Shown here piece after piece: positions 24,996 to 33,541 of a stretch of 64,000 bases of DNA (its first letter is position 1; each line of letters begins with the position of its first letter). A model generated the notes under the pieces. It saw only the letters and a list, made by a program, of their open reading frames with translations. It was not told the DNA's origin and did no database searches. Made by a program: the position numbers and the translations under genes. Origin of the DNA: Terrimesophilobacter sp044464485 (GTDB lineage: Bacteria > Actinomycetota > Actinomycetes > Actinomycetales > Microbacteriaceae); contig JBIQLG010000010.1 of NCBI GenBank assembly GCA_044464485.1, positions 1-64,000 on the forward strand. Direction: 5' to 3'.

Positions 24996-25327
24996 TGTCC
25001 GCGCGCATGCTCCACCCGGGCGAGGACCCGATCGCCCCGTACGACGGCGTTCCCGTGACCATCACGGTAGACGGAGAGTCATTGTCGGGAATTCAGGGCC
25101 AGAGCATTGCTGGCGTGATCATGGCTCGGGACCAGCTGCGGTTGAGGAACACGGCCGCATCAGGTGCTCCGCGCGGGGTATTCTGCGGCATCGGCGTGTG
25201 TTTCGACTGCCTCGTCGAAGTCAACGGATTGGGGGACGTTCGAGCCTGCCAGCGCAAGGCCCGCGACGGCGACATCGTGGTGACGCGCCCGGATGGCGGC
25301 GTGGCTGAGCGTGGGGGTGCCGAGTGA
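24992..25327 (+). CDS. Small [2Fe-2S] subunit of D-hydroxyproline dehydrogenase
   Basis: A 111-residue ferredoxin-like protein starting at ATG 24992, which overlaps the previous stop (ATGA). Cys ligands follow the pattern VFCGIGVCFDCLVEVNGLGDVRAC, as in the gamma subunits of hydrogen-cyanide-synthase-like and D-hydroxyproline dehydrogenases. It ends in a GTGA overlap with the next gene. It would carry electrons between the two flavin subunits. Confidence 0.85.
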   Translation: MMSARMLHPGEDPIAPYDGVPVTITVDGESLSGIQGQSIAGVIMARDQLRLRNTAASGAPRGVFCGIGVCFDCLVEVNGLGDVRACQRKARDGDIVVTRPDGGVAERGGAE

Positions 25328-26754
25328 AAAACGTGCTCGTGATCGGGGCGGGTCCTGCCGGTCTCTCGGCCGCGCTTGCCGCGAAGAACAACGGTGCTCG
25401 CGTCACGCTTCTGGATTCGTCGGATGCGCTCGGCGGTCAATTCTGGCGGCACCTTCCCGATAGCCGGCCCGCGCGCAGAGAGAAGCACCTGCATCACGGT
25501 TGGTCGAAGTTTCAGAGAATGGTGACGGAACTCGAACACGATGAGCGCGTGCGCATCGTTCGCGGAGCGAGCGTGTGGGCAATTGACACTCTCGACGGAA
25601 TCCGCGTTCACGCCATCATCGGCAAATCCGACGGTGCGGGCCGCGAACATGAAACATTCACTCCCGATGCGCTCATACTGGCAACGGGTGCGTACGATCG
25701 CACGCTGCCGTTCCCCGGCTGGGACTTGCCGGGCGTGTTCACGGGAGGCGCAGCACAGGCGCTTGCGAAGAGCGAGCGGATAGCCGTCGGGGAACGCGTG
25801 ATCGTCGCAGGCGCCGGGCCGTTCCTGCTGCCCGTGGCGCAATCGCTCGTGCGGGTCGGCTCCCGGGTAGTCGGTGTTCTCGAAGCACACCGCTGGCCAC
25901 AGTTGCTGCGAGGCTGGGGGACGAAACCGTGGCAATTGCTTGGTGCGGCAGGCAAGGTGGCGGAGCTTGCCGAATACGCTGCGGGACACATCCGGCATCG
26001 CATTCCTTACCGAATGGCGCATGCCGTGATCGCCGCTCACGGAGCAGAGCGCGTCACCTCAGTCACGACGGCGAGACTGGATGCCCAGTGGCGGCCGATT
26101 CGCGGCACCGAGAAGACGATTGCCGTCGATGCCGTCTGCGTGAGCCACGGGTTCACCCCTCGGCTGGAACTCGCGGTAGCAGCCGGATGCGAGCTCGATG
26201 AATCGCAGTTCGTACGCGTTGACGCGCATCAGCTCACGTCGACGGCCGGTGTGTACGCGGCGGGTGAGATCACCGGAATCGGCGGAGTGGACCTCGCGCT
26301 TGCCGAGGGTGAAGTCGCCGGCCACCACGCCGCCGGCGCCACTGACGTCCCTGCATCCGCGGTGCGCCGCCGGAGTGTCTTCACGGGCTTTGCGCGGCGC
26401 ATCGAAGCCGCGCACGGCATCCGCGATGGCTGGACCAGCTGGCTTGAGGATTCCACGGTGATCTGCCGCTGCGAGGAGGTGACCCTCGGCACGATCCGCT
26501 CGACGGCGCATCGCACCGAGTCCGCGTCGCTTCGCTCTCTCAAGCTGTCGACGAGGGCGGGACTCGGCATCTGCCAGGGACGAATGTGCGGGCGGACGCT
26601 CAATGACCTGTTCTGTTCGTTCGCCCCTGACGGGATGTTGCGCGACGACGCGACTTTCGACAACAGACCTATCGCTTCACCACTGCGGCTCGGCGAACTC
26701 GCCAGCCGGCTCGACCACACAACGCAAGAAAGGCAGCATCATGACCAACAATGA
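25324..26754 (+). CDS. FAD/NAD-binding subunit of D-hydroxyproline dehydrogenase
   Basis: A 476-residue pyridine-nucleotide-disulphide-type oxidoreductase. FAD motif VLVIGAGPAGLSAALAAKNNGA is at the N-terminus, a second dinucleotide motif (VIVAGAGPFLLPVAQSL) is near residue 160, and ATG-type segments follow. The C-terminus carries a BFD-like [2Fe-2S] domain with Cys in ICRCEEVTLG and GICQGRMCGR. This fits the alpha subunit of three-component D-hydroxyproline dehydrogenases. GTG 25324 overlaps the previous stop; the end overlaps the following DapA-family gene by 14 bases. Confidence 0.85.
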   Translation: MKNVLVIGAGPAGLSAALAAKNNGARVTLLDSSDALGGQFWRHLPDSRPARREKHLHHGWSKFQRMVTELEHDERVRIVRGASVWAIDTLDGIRVHAIIGKSDGAGREHETFTPDALILATGAYDRTLPFPGWDLPGVFTGGAAQALAKSERIAVGERVIVAGAGPFLLPVAQSLVRVGSRVVGVLEAHRWPQLLRGWGTKPWQLLGAAGKVAELAEYAAGHIRHRIPYRMAHAVIAAHGAERVTSVTTARLDAQWRPIRGTEKTIAVDAVCVSHGFTPRLELAVAAGCELDESQFVRVDAHQLTSTAGVYAAGEITGIGGVDLALAEGEVAGHHAAGATDVPASAVRRRSVFTGFARRIEAAHGIRDGWTSWLEDSTVICRCEEVTLGTIRSTAHRTESASLRSLKLSTRAGLGICQGRMCGRTLNDLFCSFAPDGMLRDDATFDNRPIASPLRLGELASRLDHTTQERQHHDQQ

Positions 26755-27664
26755 CTTCGATCTCGGAGGCGTCGTCGTCGCCACCACGCTTCCGTTCAAG
26801 GAGGATGCATCGGCCCCCGCCGGTCTCGCCGTCGACTGGGACAAGTTCGCGGAGCACTGCGACTTTCTCATGAACGAGGGATGCCGCGGCGTCGGCCCGA
26901 ACGGTTCGCTCGGCGAGTACGAGGCGCTCACGGATGAGGAGCGCCGCAAGGTCATCCAGGTTGCCGTGAAAGCGGTGGACGGCCGCGGAATCGTCATCGC
27001 GGGCGTGCACGGCACCGGCTGGCATACCGCGAAAAGGTGGGCGGAGTACGCGAAAGAGGACGGCGCGGACGGCCTGCTGCTGCTTCCCCCCACGATCTAC
27101 AAGGCGAACGATGACGAAATCGTGGAGCACTTCGCGAAGGTCGCCGAGGTCGGCCTGCCGATCATGGCGTACAACAACCCGTTTTCCACGAAGATCGACC
27201 TGACGCCGGAACTCATCGCGCGGCTCGCCGAGATCCCCGAGGTCGTCGCGATCAAGGAGTTCTCCGGCGACATCCGCCGCATTCTGGCGATTCGCGAACT
27301 GAGCGACATCCAGATCATCTGCGGTACGGACGACCTCCTCTTCGAGTCGCTCGTCGTGGGCGCTGAAGGCTGGTTTGCCGGTTACCCGAACGCGTTTCCG
27401 AAGGAAGCGGTGGAAATCTACGACCTCGTGAAGGCCGGCAACATCCCCGCCGCACTCGAAATCTACGAGCAGCTCGTCACGGTATTCCGCTGGGACACGA
27501 AGATCGAATTCGTGCAGGCGATCAAACTCTCGATGGACATCCACGGCCGCACCTATGGCGGACCCACCCGTCCGCCGCGCGGTCCGCTCACGCCCGAGCA
27601 GCACAAGCAGGTCACCGCGGACACGAAGAAGGCCCTCGATTTCATCGCGAGTCGTAAGGTCTAA
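26741..27664 (+). CDS. DapA-family pyrroline-4-hydroxy-2-carboxylate deaminase
   Basis: A 307-residue barrel enzyme of the dihydrodipicolinate synthase family. Schiff-base Lys172 is in VVAIKEFSGD and Tyr144 is in IMAYNNP. In hydroxyproline clusters this member deaminates and dehydrates pyrroline-4-hydroxy-2-carboxylate to alpha-ketoglutarate semialdehyde. AGAAAGG lies seven bases before ATG 26741. A true lysine-biosynthetic DapA is unlikely given the operon: dehydrogenase subunits before it, an epimerase and a semialdehyde dehydrogenase after it. Confidence 0.85.
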   Translation: MTNNDFDLGGVVVATTLPFKEDASAPAGLAVDWDKFAEHCDFLMNEGCRGVGPNGSLGEYEALTDEERRKVIQVAVKAVDGRGIVIAGVHGTGWHTAKRWAEYAKEDGADGLLLLPPTIYKANDDEIVEHFAKVAEVGLPIMAYNNPFSTKIDLTPELIARLAEIPEVVAIKEFSGDIRRILAIRELSDIQIICGTDDLLFESLVVGAEGWFAGYPNAFPKEAVEIYDLVKAGNIPAALEIYEQLVTVFRWDTKIEFVQAIKLSMDIHGRTYGGPTRPPRGPLTPEQHKQVTADTKKALDFIASRKV

Positions 27665-27666
27665 TC

Positions 27667-28668
27667 ATGCGTTCGAAGCGAATGTTCACGGCGGTCGACT
27701 CGCACACCGAGGGTATGCCCACGCGGGTGATCACGGGCGGCGTCGGCGTCATCCCCGGCGCGACCATGAATGAGAAGCGCTTGTATTTCATGGAGCATCT
27801 GGACGACATCCGGCTGCTGCTCATGAACGAACCCCGAGGCCATCCCGCGATGAGCGGTGCCATCCTGCAGGCGCCGACCCGACCGGATGCCGACTGGGGC
27901 GTCGTGTACATCGAGGTGTCGGGTTTGCTGCCGATGTGCGGCCACGGAACCATCGGCGTCGCGACCGTGCTCGTGGAGACCGGAATGGTGGAAGTGACCG
28001 AGCCCGTCACGACGATCCGACTCGACACCCCCGCCGGGCTCGTGATCGCGAGGGTCGCCGTGACGGACGGCCACGCGGACTCCGTGACGATCGAGAACGT
28101 GCCGTCGTTCACCGTCCGGTTGGATGCGAACATCGACGTACCGGGCTACGGGAACGTTCCCTACAGCCTCGCCTTCGGCGGGAACTTTTACGCGCTGGTC
28201 GACCTCGACGCGATCGGCCTCGAGTTCGATCGCGCCAACAAGGAGGAGATCATCGCCGCGGGTCTCGCGATCATGACGGCGATCAACGAGACGGATCCGC
28301 CGCATCATCCGGAAATCGAGGGCGTCGACCACTGCCACCACGTGGAGTTCATCGCGCCGGGGTCGGATGCGAAACACTCGCGTCACGCCATGGCGATCTA
28401 CCCGGGTTGGTTCGACCGCTCGCCGTGCGGCACGGGGACGTCGGCCCGCATGGCCGAGCTGTATTCGCGCGGTGAGCTCGCCTTGAACGAGGACTTCCTG
28501 AACGAGTCGTTCATCGGCTCGTGCTTTACCGGGCGACTCGTCGCGGAGACGACGGTGGCGGGCACGCCTGCTGTCATTCCGACCATCACCGGGCGGGCGT
28601 GGATTACGGGTATCGGGCAGTACCTGCTCGACCCGAGCGATCCGTTCCCGACCGGGTTCCAGTTCTAA
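27667..28668 (+). CDS. 4-Hydroxyproline 2-epimerase (proline racemase family)
   Basis: A 333-residue enzyme that would interconvert trans-4-hydroxy-L-proline and cis-4-hydroxy-D-proline, the substrate of the dehydrogenase above. Both catalytic Cys are present: Cys91 in PMCGHGTI and Cys254 in DRSPCGTGTSAR. The gene starts two bases after the deaminase stop and ends 16 bases before the semialdehyde dehydrogenase. A broken, diverged copy of its 3' end lies at 40337-40503. Confidence 0.85.
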   Translation: MRSKRMFTAVDSHTEGMPTRVITGGVGVIPGATMNEKRLYFMEHLDDIRLLLMNEPRGHPAMSGAILQAPTRPDADWGVVYIEVSGLLPMCGHGTIGVATVLVETGMVEVTEPVTTIRLDTPAGLVIARVAVTDGHADSVTIENVPSFTVRLDANIDVPGYGNVPYSLAFGGNFYALVDLDAIGLEFDRANKEEIIAAGLAIMTAINETDPPHHPEIEGVDHCHHVEFIAPGSDAKHSRHAMAIYPGWFDRSPCGTGTSARMAELYSRGELALNEDFLNESFIGSCFTGRLVAETTVAGTPAVIPTITGRAWITGIGQYLLDPSDPFPTGFQF

Positions 28669-28684
28669 CGCCAGGAGGCACACC

Positions 28685-30172
28685 ATGAGCACGCAGGATC
28701 TTGAAGCCATCGCCGCGCGCGCGGCCGAAATCGCACCGCAGTGGGCGGCGGCCTCGCCGCGCGATCGGGCGAAGGCGCTCGTCGCGGCGGCAGATGCGCT
28801 CCTGGCTGCCCAGCCCGAACTCGTTGCGACCGCGATGGAGGAGACCGGCCTTTCCGAGGCGCGCCTCTCCGGCGAACTCAAGCGCACCGCGGTGCAACTC
28901 AAGCTCTTTGCGGAGGTCGTTGTCGACGGCTCGTATCTGGATGTTCGCATCGACGACGCGGACCCTGACTTCGTTCTCGGCCCGCGGCCCGATGTTCGCC
29001 GCTACCGCATTCCGGTGGGTCCGGTGCTGAACTTCGCGGCCAGCAACTTTCCGTTCGCGTTCTCCGTCGCGGGCGGAGACACCGCGGCCGCGCTCGCCGC
29101 GGGGTGCCCGGTCATCGTCAAGGCGCACTCCGGGCATCCGCGGTTATCCGTGCAGACGGCGGAGGTCGTGGCGAAGGCGCTGGAGTCTGCCGGCGCCCCG
29201 AAGGGCACCCTGCAGGTCATTTCCGGGCAGCAGGCCGGGGTGGATATGCTCAACGATCCGCGCATCAAGGCGGGAAGCTTCACGGGCTCGATTCGGGTCG
29301 GACGGATGCTCGCGGATATCGCGGCAGCACGACCGACGCCCATTCCGTTCTACGGCGAGCTCGGCAGCGTGAACCCCGTGTTCGTCACCGAGGCTGCGCT
29401 GGAAGAGAATGCGGACGGCATCCTCGACGGGTTCATCACGAGCGTTTCGGGATCCGCGGGGCAACTCTGCACCAAACCGGGATTCCTGTTCGCGCCCGCC
29501 GGCTCGGCGCTCGCCGACGGCATCGCTTCCCGCGCCGCATCGGTCGCGGAGCACCGGCTCCTGAACCCGGGCATCACCTCCGGTTACCAGTCGCGGCGCG
29601 ACGCCGTACTTTCGGCACCCGGCGTAAGAGTCCTTGCGGAAGGCGGTCTTCGCATCGATGATGACGGCCAGGGCTGGGCGACCCCCACTGTCGTCTCCGT
29701 GCCGGTGGGCGTGCTCAGGGAGCACCGCGAGGCGCTCCTCGACGAGTCGTTCGGTCCACTGTCGATCGTCGTCGAGTACGACAACGCAGACGAGCTTGCG
29801 AGCATCGCCGAGGATCTCTTCGAGGGAAACCTCACGGGCACGATTCACGCGGGTGCCGGCGAGGATTCGCCGGCTGTTCGGCATCTCGTGGACTGGATTT
29901 CGCGAAGCGCCGGGCGCGTGCTGTTCGGTGGGTGGCCAACCGGCGTCGCGGTGACTCCGGCAATGCAACACGGTGGCCCGTGGCCCGCGACGACGAACGA
30001 TTCGAGCACGTCGGTGGGCACCGCGGCGATCGCGCGATTCACGAGACCGGTCGCGTACCAGAATGCTCCTCAGGAGATGCTTCCCGAGCCGCTGCGGGAC
30101 GACAACCCGTGGGGTGTCCCCCAGCGCCGAAGCCGTGCGGGCGAATCACAAGACTGGGGTTCACTCGATTAA
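28685..30172 (+). CDS. Aldehyde dehydrogenase, probable alpha-ketoglutarate semialdehyde dehydrogenase (copy 1)
   Basis: A 495-residue NAD(P)-dependent dehydrogenase. The cofactor region contains the NFAASNFPFAFSVAGGD segment, VIVKAHSGHP supplies the conserved Lys, the catalytic Glu candidate is in PFYGELGSVNPVFV and the catalytic Cys in GSAGQLCTKPGFLF. This is the LysY/KGSADH-like branch. It would oxidise alpha-ketoglutarate semialdehyde to alpha-ketoglutarate, finishing hydroxyproline breakdown. AGGAGG precedes the ATG by six to seven bases. The central 1.44 kb recurs without visible change at 40540-41981. Confidence 0.9.
   Translation: MSTQDLEAIAARAAEIAPQWAAASPRDRAKALVAAADALLAAQPELVATAMEETGLSEARLSGELKRTAVQLKLFAEVVVDGSYLDVRIDDADPDFVLGPRPDVRRYRIPVGPVLNFAASNFPFAFSVAGGDTAAALAAGCPVIVKAHSGHPRLSVQTAEVVAKALESAGAPKGTLQVISGQQAGVDMLNDPRIKAGSFTGSIRVGRMLADIAAARPTPIPFYGELGSVNPVFVTEAALEENADGILDGFITSVSGSAGQLCTKPGFLFAPAGSALADGIASRAASVAEHRLLNPGITSGYQSRRDAVLSAPGVRVLAEGGLRIDDDGQGWATPTVVSVPVGVLREHREALLDESFGPLSIVVEYDNADELASIAEDLFEGNLTGTIHAGAGEDSPAVRHLVDWISRSAGRVLFGGWPTGVAVTPAMQHGGPWPATTNDSSTSVGTAAIARFTRPVAYQNAPQEMLPEPLRDDNPWGVPQRRSRAGESQDWGSLD
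28706..30147 (+). repeat. Direct repeat, copy 1 (aldehyde dehydrogenase core)
   Basis: About 1442 bases appear identical to 40540-41981 (constant offset of 11,834). Differences reappear at 28705 and 30148. The repeats are in the same orientation and flank the 30.2-40.3 kb island. Confidence 0.9.
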
Positions 30173-30726
30173 CGCGACAACTGTCGGGTTTTATCGGAGC
30201 CGTCGTGAAGATCGGGCGCAAAGACCTTTATCGTCTGCCGGTGTCAAACCTCGTGGGCGAGAGGGTGTTGGATTTCGGCTTCCTCATAGCGGATAGGCGG
30301 AGCAAACTGAACACGGCTTCGACATATGCAGAAGTTGTGTCTTGCCTCTTTTCGCTGAACTATAAGAATTACGACCAGACGCTGATGATACGTTCAGGCC
30401 TGCGGAGGGTGAGAGCCACTCGGATTAGTCGAAGTAGCGGACATCTCCCCAAGTCACGGGAAGTTTTTATGGGTCACACAGATGCGCCTGTGATAACTCA
30501 CGTGAAGGCTATCCTCATTCGATGTGTTGCTGAAACACTCTCCAGACCGCCCCTTGCCCGAGCAGGCCAAGCCTGACTCGGGAATGATCTGTTACAGCTA
30601 CTCGGGGAAACTGCGAGCTGGCTTGTTCCCGGTCGCCTCAACTGCTAGAGTGCTGGCCGGGTCGGTGTCCCGGGTCGTCGCCCGGCACCAGATCTCCAAC
30701 CTGGCTGCCGGCCAACCATCTTTCAC
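30173..30726. other. Island edge without a convincing gene
   Basis: The left end of the island. A GTG-started frame at 30204-30576 (124 codons, GGAG upstream) reads VKIGRKDLYRLPVSNL..., but it has no family motif and unusual composition, so it is not called as a gene. The stretch looks like a patchwork of degraded sequence. No insertion-sequence ends or tRNA are seen. Apart from the remnant at 30727-30978, nothing is recognised up to 31140. Confidence 0.4.
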
Positions 30727-30978
30727 CTAGCTGCAAATCCATTCTGCAATTTCGGCGAAAGTAACCTGAGTCCCTGTGGCCGTCTCTCGGAACCGAAGAA
30801 GTTCCTGACGCAAAGGTCCGATATTTTGCGGTTGCCCCAAATTCGCGTCAGCCTTGCTGTGCAACATTAGAAAAATTCGTGCGTCAAAACTGCCATCACG
30901 AATGAGGTTGCGAAGAACTGCGCAAATACCGGAAGAATGAGGCTTATCGCTTAAGGATTGACCATTATTTCGGAAGAT
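30727..30978 (-). pseudogene. C-terminal remnant of an unidentified protein
   Basis: An 83-codon open stretch on the minus strand without a start codon at its head (a TGA at 30979-30981 precedes it) and ending in TAG. It reads plausibly as protein, with SGICAVLRNLIRDGSFDARI, then LMLHSKADANLG and a closing TFAEIAEWICS. The end resembles the C-termini of NodB-like polysaccharide deacetylases, but this is a weak impression. Probably a decayed gene left at the island boundary. Confidence 0.35.
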
Positions 30979-31235
30979 TCACGTCTGCGCTTTGATGCGC
31001 GTACCGTTACCCATGGCCATAGTTTTTCGTTATGATTCACGCCCGTATCATTTTTCACATTCAGCTCACCCAAGCGCACATCGCTGACTCGAATGTTCAA
31101 TTCTGGAATCAATATTTGGTGAGTGTAATATCCAACATGGAATAGGTGCTAGCACAGTGTACTTATGAGAAAATCGGGCCTTGGCAAATTCTCACTAAAG
31201 GTGTTTCATGGCTTGCTTGCGGGAAGGGGAACATT

Positions 31236-31961
31236 GTGCCTGAGGTTAACATGGAGGATTCGACTCCTGCGCCAGGTGTCCGCGCGATTCCTGACCCGAT
31301 GTCTCTTGAATCATCAGCGTATGTGGAAATTAAGCGAACGATCACTGAGGGTGTATTGAAGCCCGGGCAACCGATTTCCGTCAACGCCATGGCGAAGGAG
31401 CTCGGGGTAAGTCGACTGCCTGTGCTCCATGCTCTTCGGCGACTGGCGAGCGAGGGATTTGTACAGCTTCCCCCCCGGCGCAATGCCGTGGTCACCTCGC
31501 TAAACGCTGCCGAACTTCGGGGCCGGAACAGAATACTCGCCGCGGTTGAAGAGGTCGCACTGCGAGATGCATGGTCGCTAGATGCGAGGTTGCTAGCCCA
31601 ATCGGATAAAGCACGCAGGGCATTCGAAGCTGACGTGCATGCGGGCGGAGACGGTGTTAATGCCGACCGAGACTTTCACAACGTGGTTTGGCACGCGACG
31701 CAGATTTCCGAATGCAGGCGCATCCTAGAGACCATTTGGGACCAGGGTTCGTATTATCGTGCGCTCATCCACCAGTTCAGTACTCCGGAGGTGGTTGCGG
31801 ATCGTATAGCGGAGCACGCTGCGATCCAATCTGCCCTGGAGGCAGGAGATCTGGAGGCGGCTGTCGTCGCACTCCGTACTCATCGGGAGTCTGGAGCCGA
31901 CAGGCTAGAACGGGTGATGAGAATATTTGAATCAGTTACCTCCGATCCTTCCGGTGACTGA
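31236..31961 (+). CDS. GntR-family regulator of the catabolic island
   Basis: A 241-residue protein with a GntR winged helix (SSAYVEIKRTITEGVLKPGQPISVNAMAKELGVSRLPVLHALRRLASEGFVQL) and a helical C-terminal effector domain of the FCD type (DRDFHNVVWHATQISECRRIL, HAAIQSALEAGDLEAAVVALRTH). GTG 31236 is chosen because AAGGGG lies six bases upstream; ATG 31251 is possible. It is the first gene of the island and the likely regulator of the genes to 40.3 kb. Not close to the GntR protein at 18209. GTGCTAGCAC at 31146-31155 is a short palindrome upstream. Confidence 0.8.
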   Translation: MPEVNMEDSTPAPGVRAIPDPMSLESSAYVEIKRTITEGVLKPGQPISVNAMAKELGVSRLPVLHALRRLASEGFVQLPPRRNAVVTSLNAAELRGRNRILAAVEEVALRDAWSLDARLLAQSDKARRAFEADVHAGGDGVNADRDFHNVVWHATQISECRRILETIWDQGSYYRALIHQFSTPEVVADRIAEHAAIQSALEAGDLEAAVVALRTHRESGADRLERVMRIFESVTSDPSGD

Positions 31962-32061
31962 CTGATCTTGATCGAACTCGTTCGTATCTGAAGCTGTGGT
32001 CTTCGCGGCGCGAAGTCGACGAAGCACAGGTTGCCGCGCGTCATCCTTTTAAATTGAATAT

Positions 32062-32076
32062 TGCATTTCATATGCA
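32062..32076. promoter_or_regulatory. Possible operator upstream of the island operon
   Basis: TGCAT-TTCAT-ATGCA is a perfect 5-bp-arm inverted repeat 60 bases before the cupin gene. TTGCAT (32061-32066) and TATCCT (32085-32090), 18 bases apart, could be the promoter boxes. Assignment to the GntR protein at 31236 is a guess. Confidence 0.3.
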
Positions 32077-32135
32077 GTAGCCAGTATCCTGTTGAAGATC
32101 AAGTTCTTGTCGAACACTCGTGAGACGGAGTAAGA

Positions 32136-32555
32136 ATGGTTTCGTTGCCAGAAGTTGTGGACATAGCGGCGTTGCTTGCCCCACACCCTCCGCGTACCAA
32201 CATCAACCTCTTCTGGGTGGATGGTGAATATACGTTCCGCGTAGCAACGATCGAAGACGCATTTCCGTGGCACTATCATCCCGAATCCGATGAGGCCTGG
32301 CTGGTGCTCAAAGGCCGAGTTCGATTCCGTACCGAACTTGGCGATGTTGAAGCAGCGGCTGGCCAATCGACCATTATCCGCTCGCCGATCCGGCACAGCC
32401 CACTGTCGCTTGAGCCCGGAACGCAAGTGCTTATCGTAAACTCCCGAACCTTCACGACCGTCTATACGGAGGATGGAGTCAACGACTCTACGGCTAGATA
32501 TGTCGAAGTTGAGTTTTCCTCGTCGGACCACAAGCCTTTGCAGGCCGACCAATGA
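32136..32555 (+). CDS. Cupin-domain protein
   Basis: A 139-residue single-domain cupin. Metal-ligand motif 1 is WHYHPESDEAWLVLKGRVRF (His, His, Glu), and motif 2 around PIRHSPLSLEPGTQ supplies the last His. The style is close to 3-hydroxyanthranilate-dioxygenase-like and sugar-acid-isomerase cupins, but no specific reaction can be assigned. It shares an ATGA overlap with the reductase gene that follows, so it is the first gene of the catabolic operon. Confidence 0.75.
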   Translation: MVSLPEVVDIAALLAPHPPRTNINLFWVDGEYTFRVATIEDAFPWHYHPESDEAWLVLKGRVRFRTELGDVEAAAGQSTIIRSPIRHSPLSLEPGTQVLIVNSRTFTTVYTEDGVNDSTARYVEVEFSSSDHKPLQADQ

Positions 32556-33541
32556 CACGGTATGTGATGCTCGGCGCCGGTGGAATCGGAATTGTTGTCG
32601 GAGTCTTGTTGAAGTCAGTCGGCAACGACGTTCTACTTATCACCAACAAAGAGGATGAAGCGACCGCGATTCGAGCAAACGGTGCTCGGGTAATTGGTCT
32701 GCGAGATATTGAGGCTAATCCAGCTGTTCACACGGGGCCGCTCGTTTGCGGATCTGATGACGTTCTTATTGTCGCAGTGAAAGCTCATCAAACCCTGACG
32801 GCATTGAGTGGCATCGACGGAACACCAAAGGCGGTGCTTTCACTGCAAAACGGTATTGAGAAAGAAGTCACACTTGCGGCACGGTTTGGGTCTGAACTCG
32901 TCATCAAAAGCGTCATTCAGGTTACTGCGACTCGACGGTCTGCTGGTGTGAGCCACTGTGCCGGGATTGAGGCCAGTGGGTTGTCAGCGGAATTTGCGCC
33001 CACGCAGGCAGTTGCGCAGGAGCTTGCGGACGAATTGAACTCGAGCGGGGTGCCTACGTCAATACTTGAGGATGCTGGGGCCTTGGAGTGGACGAAGGCG
33101 GCTCAGTGGCTTGGGACCTCCTTGCTTTCGGCCGCGACTGGGCTCACGTTGGACGCGGTGCTTCGGCATCGTCAACTCGCACGCGTCTATCAGTCTCTTG
33201 TGCGCGAGTGTGCATCGGTTGCGCGAGCACTGGGTCTCGATCTGATCCATTTTCCTGGCTTCTACTCGCGCGAGGTTCTTGACCTCGATGAAGAGGCAGC
33301 CGTCGAGTTACTCAATGAGCTCGGCCGTGAATTTGGAGCTTCGTCGATGTCGGGATATCGCACGGCAATGGAACTGGACCTTGCGTACGGTCGACTTCCC
33401 GAACTGGACCCGACGGCTGGGGCGGTCGAGCGGGCTGCTCGCGCTGTGGGTGTGCGTTGCCCTGTGTTGGAGACTGCGCATGCTCTTGTCTTGGCGCGTG
33501 CTGAGTTGAACGCCGGTTCAGCTGAGGATGGTGGATCGTGA
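32552..33541 (+). CDS. Ketopantoate reductase-family (PanE/ApbA-like) oxidoreductase
   Basis: A 329-residue NADP-dependent 2-oxoacid or 3-hydroxyacid reductase. The Rossmann motif is YVMLGAGGIGIVVGVLL at the N-terminus, VKAHQT supplies the conserved Lys, and SLQNGIEKE the Asn. The C-terminal domain has the catalytic Lys candidate in EWTKAAQWL and the SGYRTAMELDLAYGR block. Being inside a catabolic operon, it probably acts on a sugar-acid or hydroxyacid intermediate rather than in pantothenate synthesis. GTGA/ATGA overlaps on both sides. Confidence 0.75.
   Translation: MTRYVMLGAGGIGIVVGVLLKSVGNDVLLITNKEDEATAIRANGARVIGLRDIEANPAVHTGPLVCGSDDVLIVAVKAHQTLTALSGIDGTPKAVLSLQNGIEKEVTLAARFGSELVIKSVIQVTATRRSAGVSHCAGIEASGLSAEFAPTQAVAQELADELNSSGVPTSILEDAGALEWTKAAQWLGTSLLSAATGLTLDAVLRHRQLARVYQSLVRECASVARALGLDLIHFPGFYSREVLDLDEEAAVELLNELGREFGASSMSGYRTAMELDLAYGRLPELDPTAGAVERAARAVGVRCPVLETAHALVLARAELNAGSAEDGGS

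Noticed and set aside
26741..27664. Lysine-biosynthetic DapA
   Set aside because: Operon context (D-hydroxyproline dehydrogenase, epimerase, KGSADH) fits the deaminase of hydroxyproline breakdown much better.
30204..30576. GTG-started frame of 124 codons with GGAG upstream
   Set aside because: No motif, mixed composition and position in a decayed junction; kept only as a note.
32552..33541. Pantothenate-biosynthetic PanE
   Set aside because: It is embedded between a cupin and an amidohydrolase with overlapping starts in a catabolic operon, with no other pan genes.
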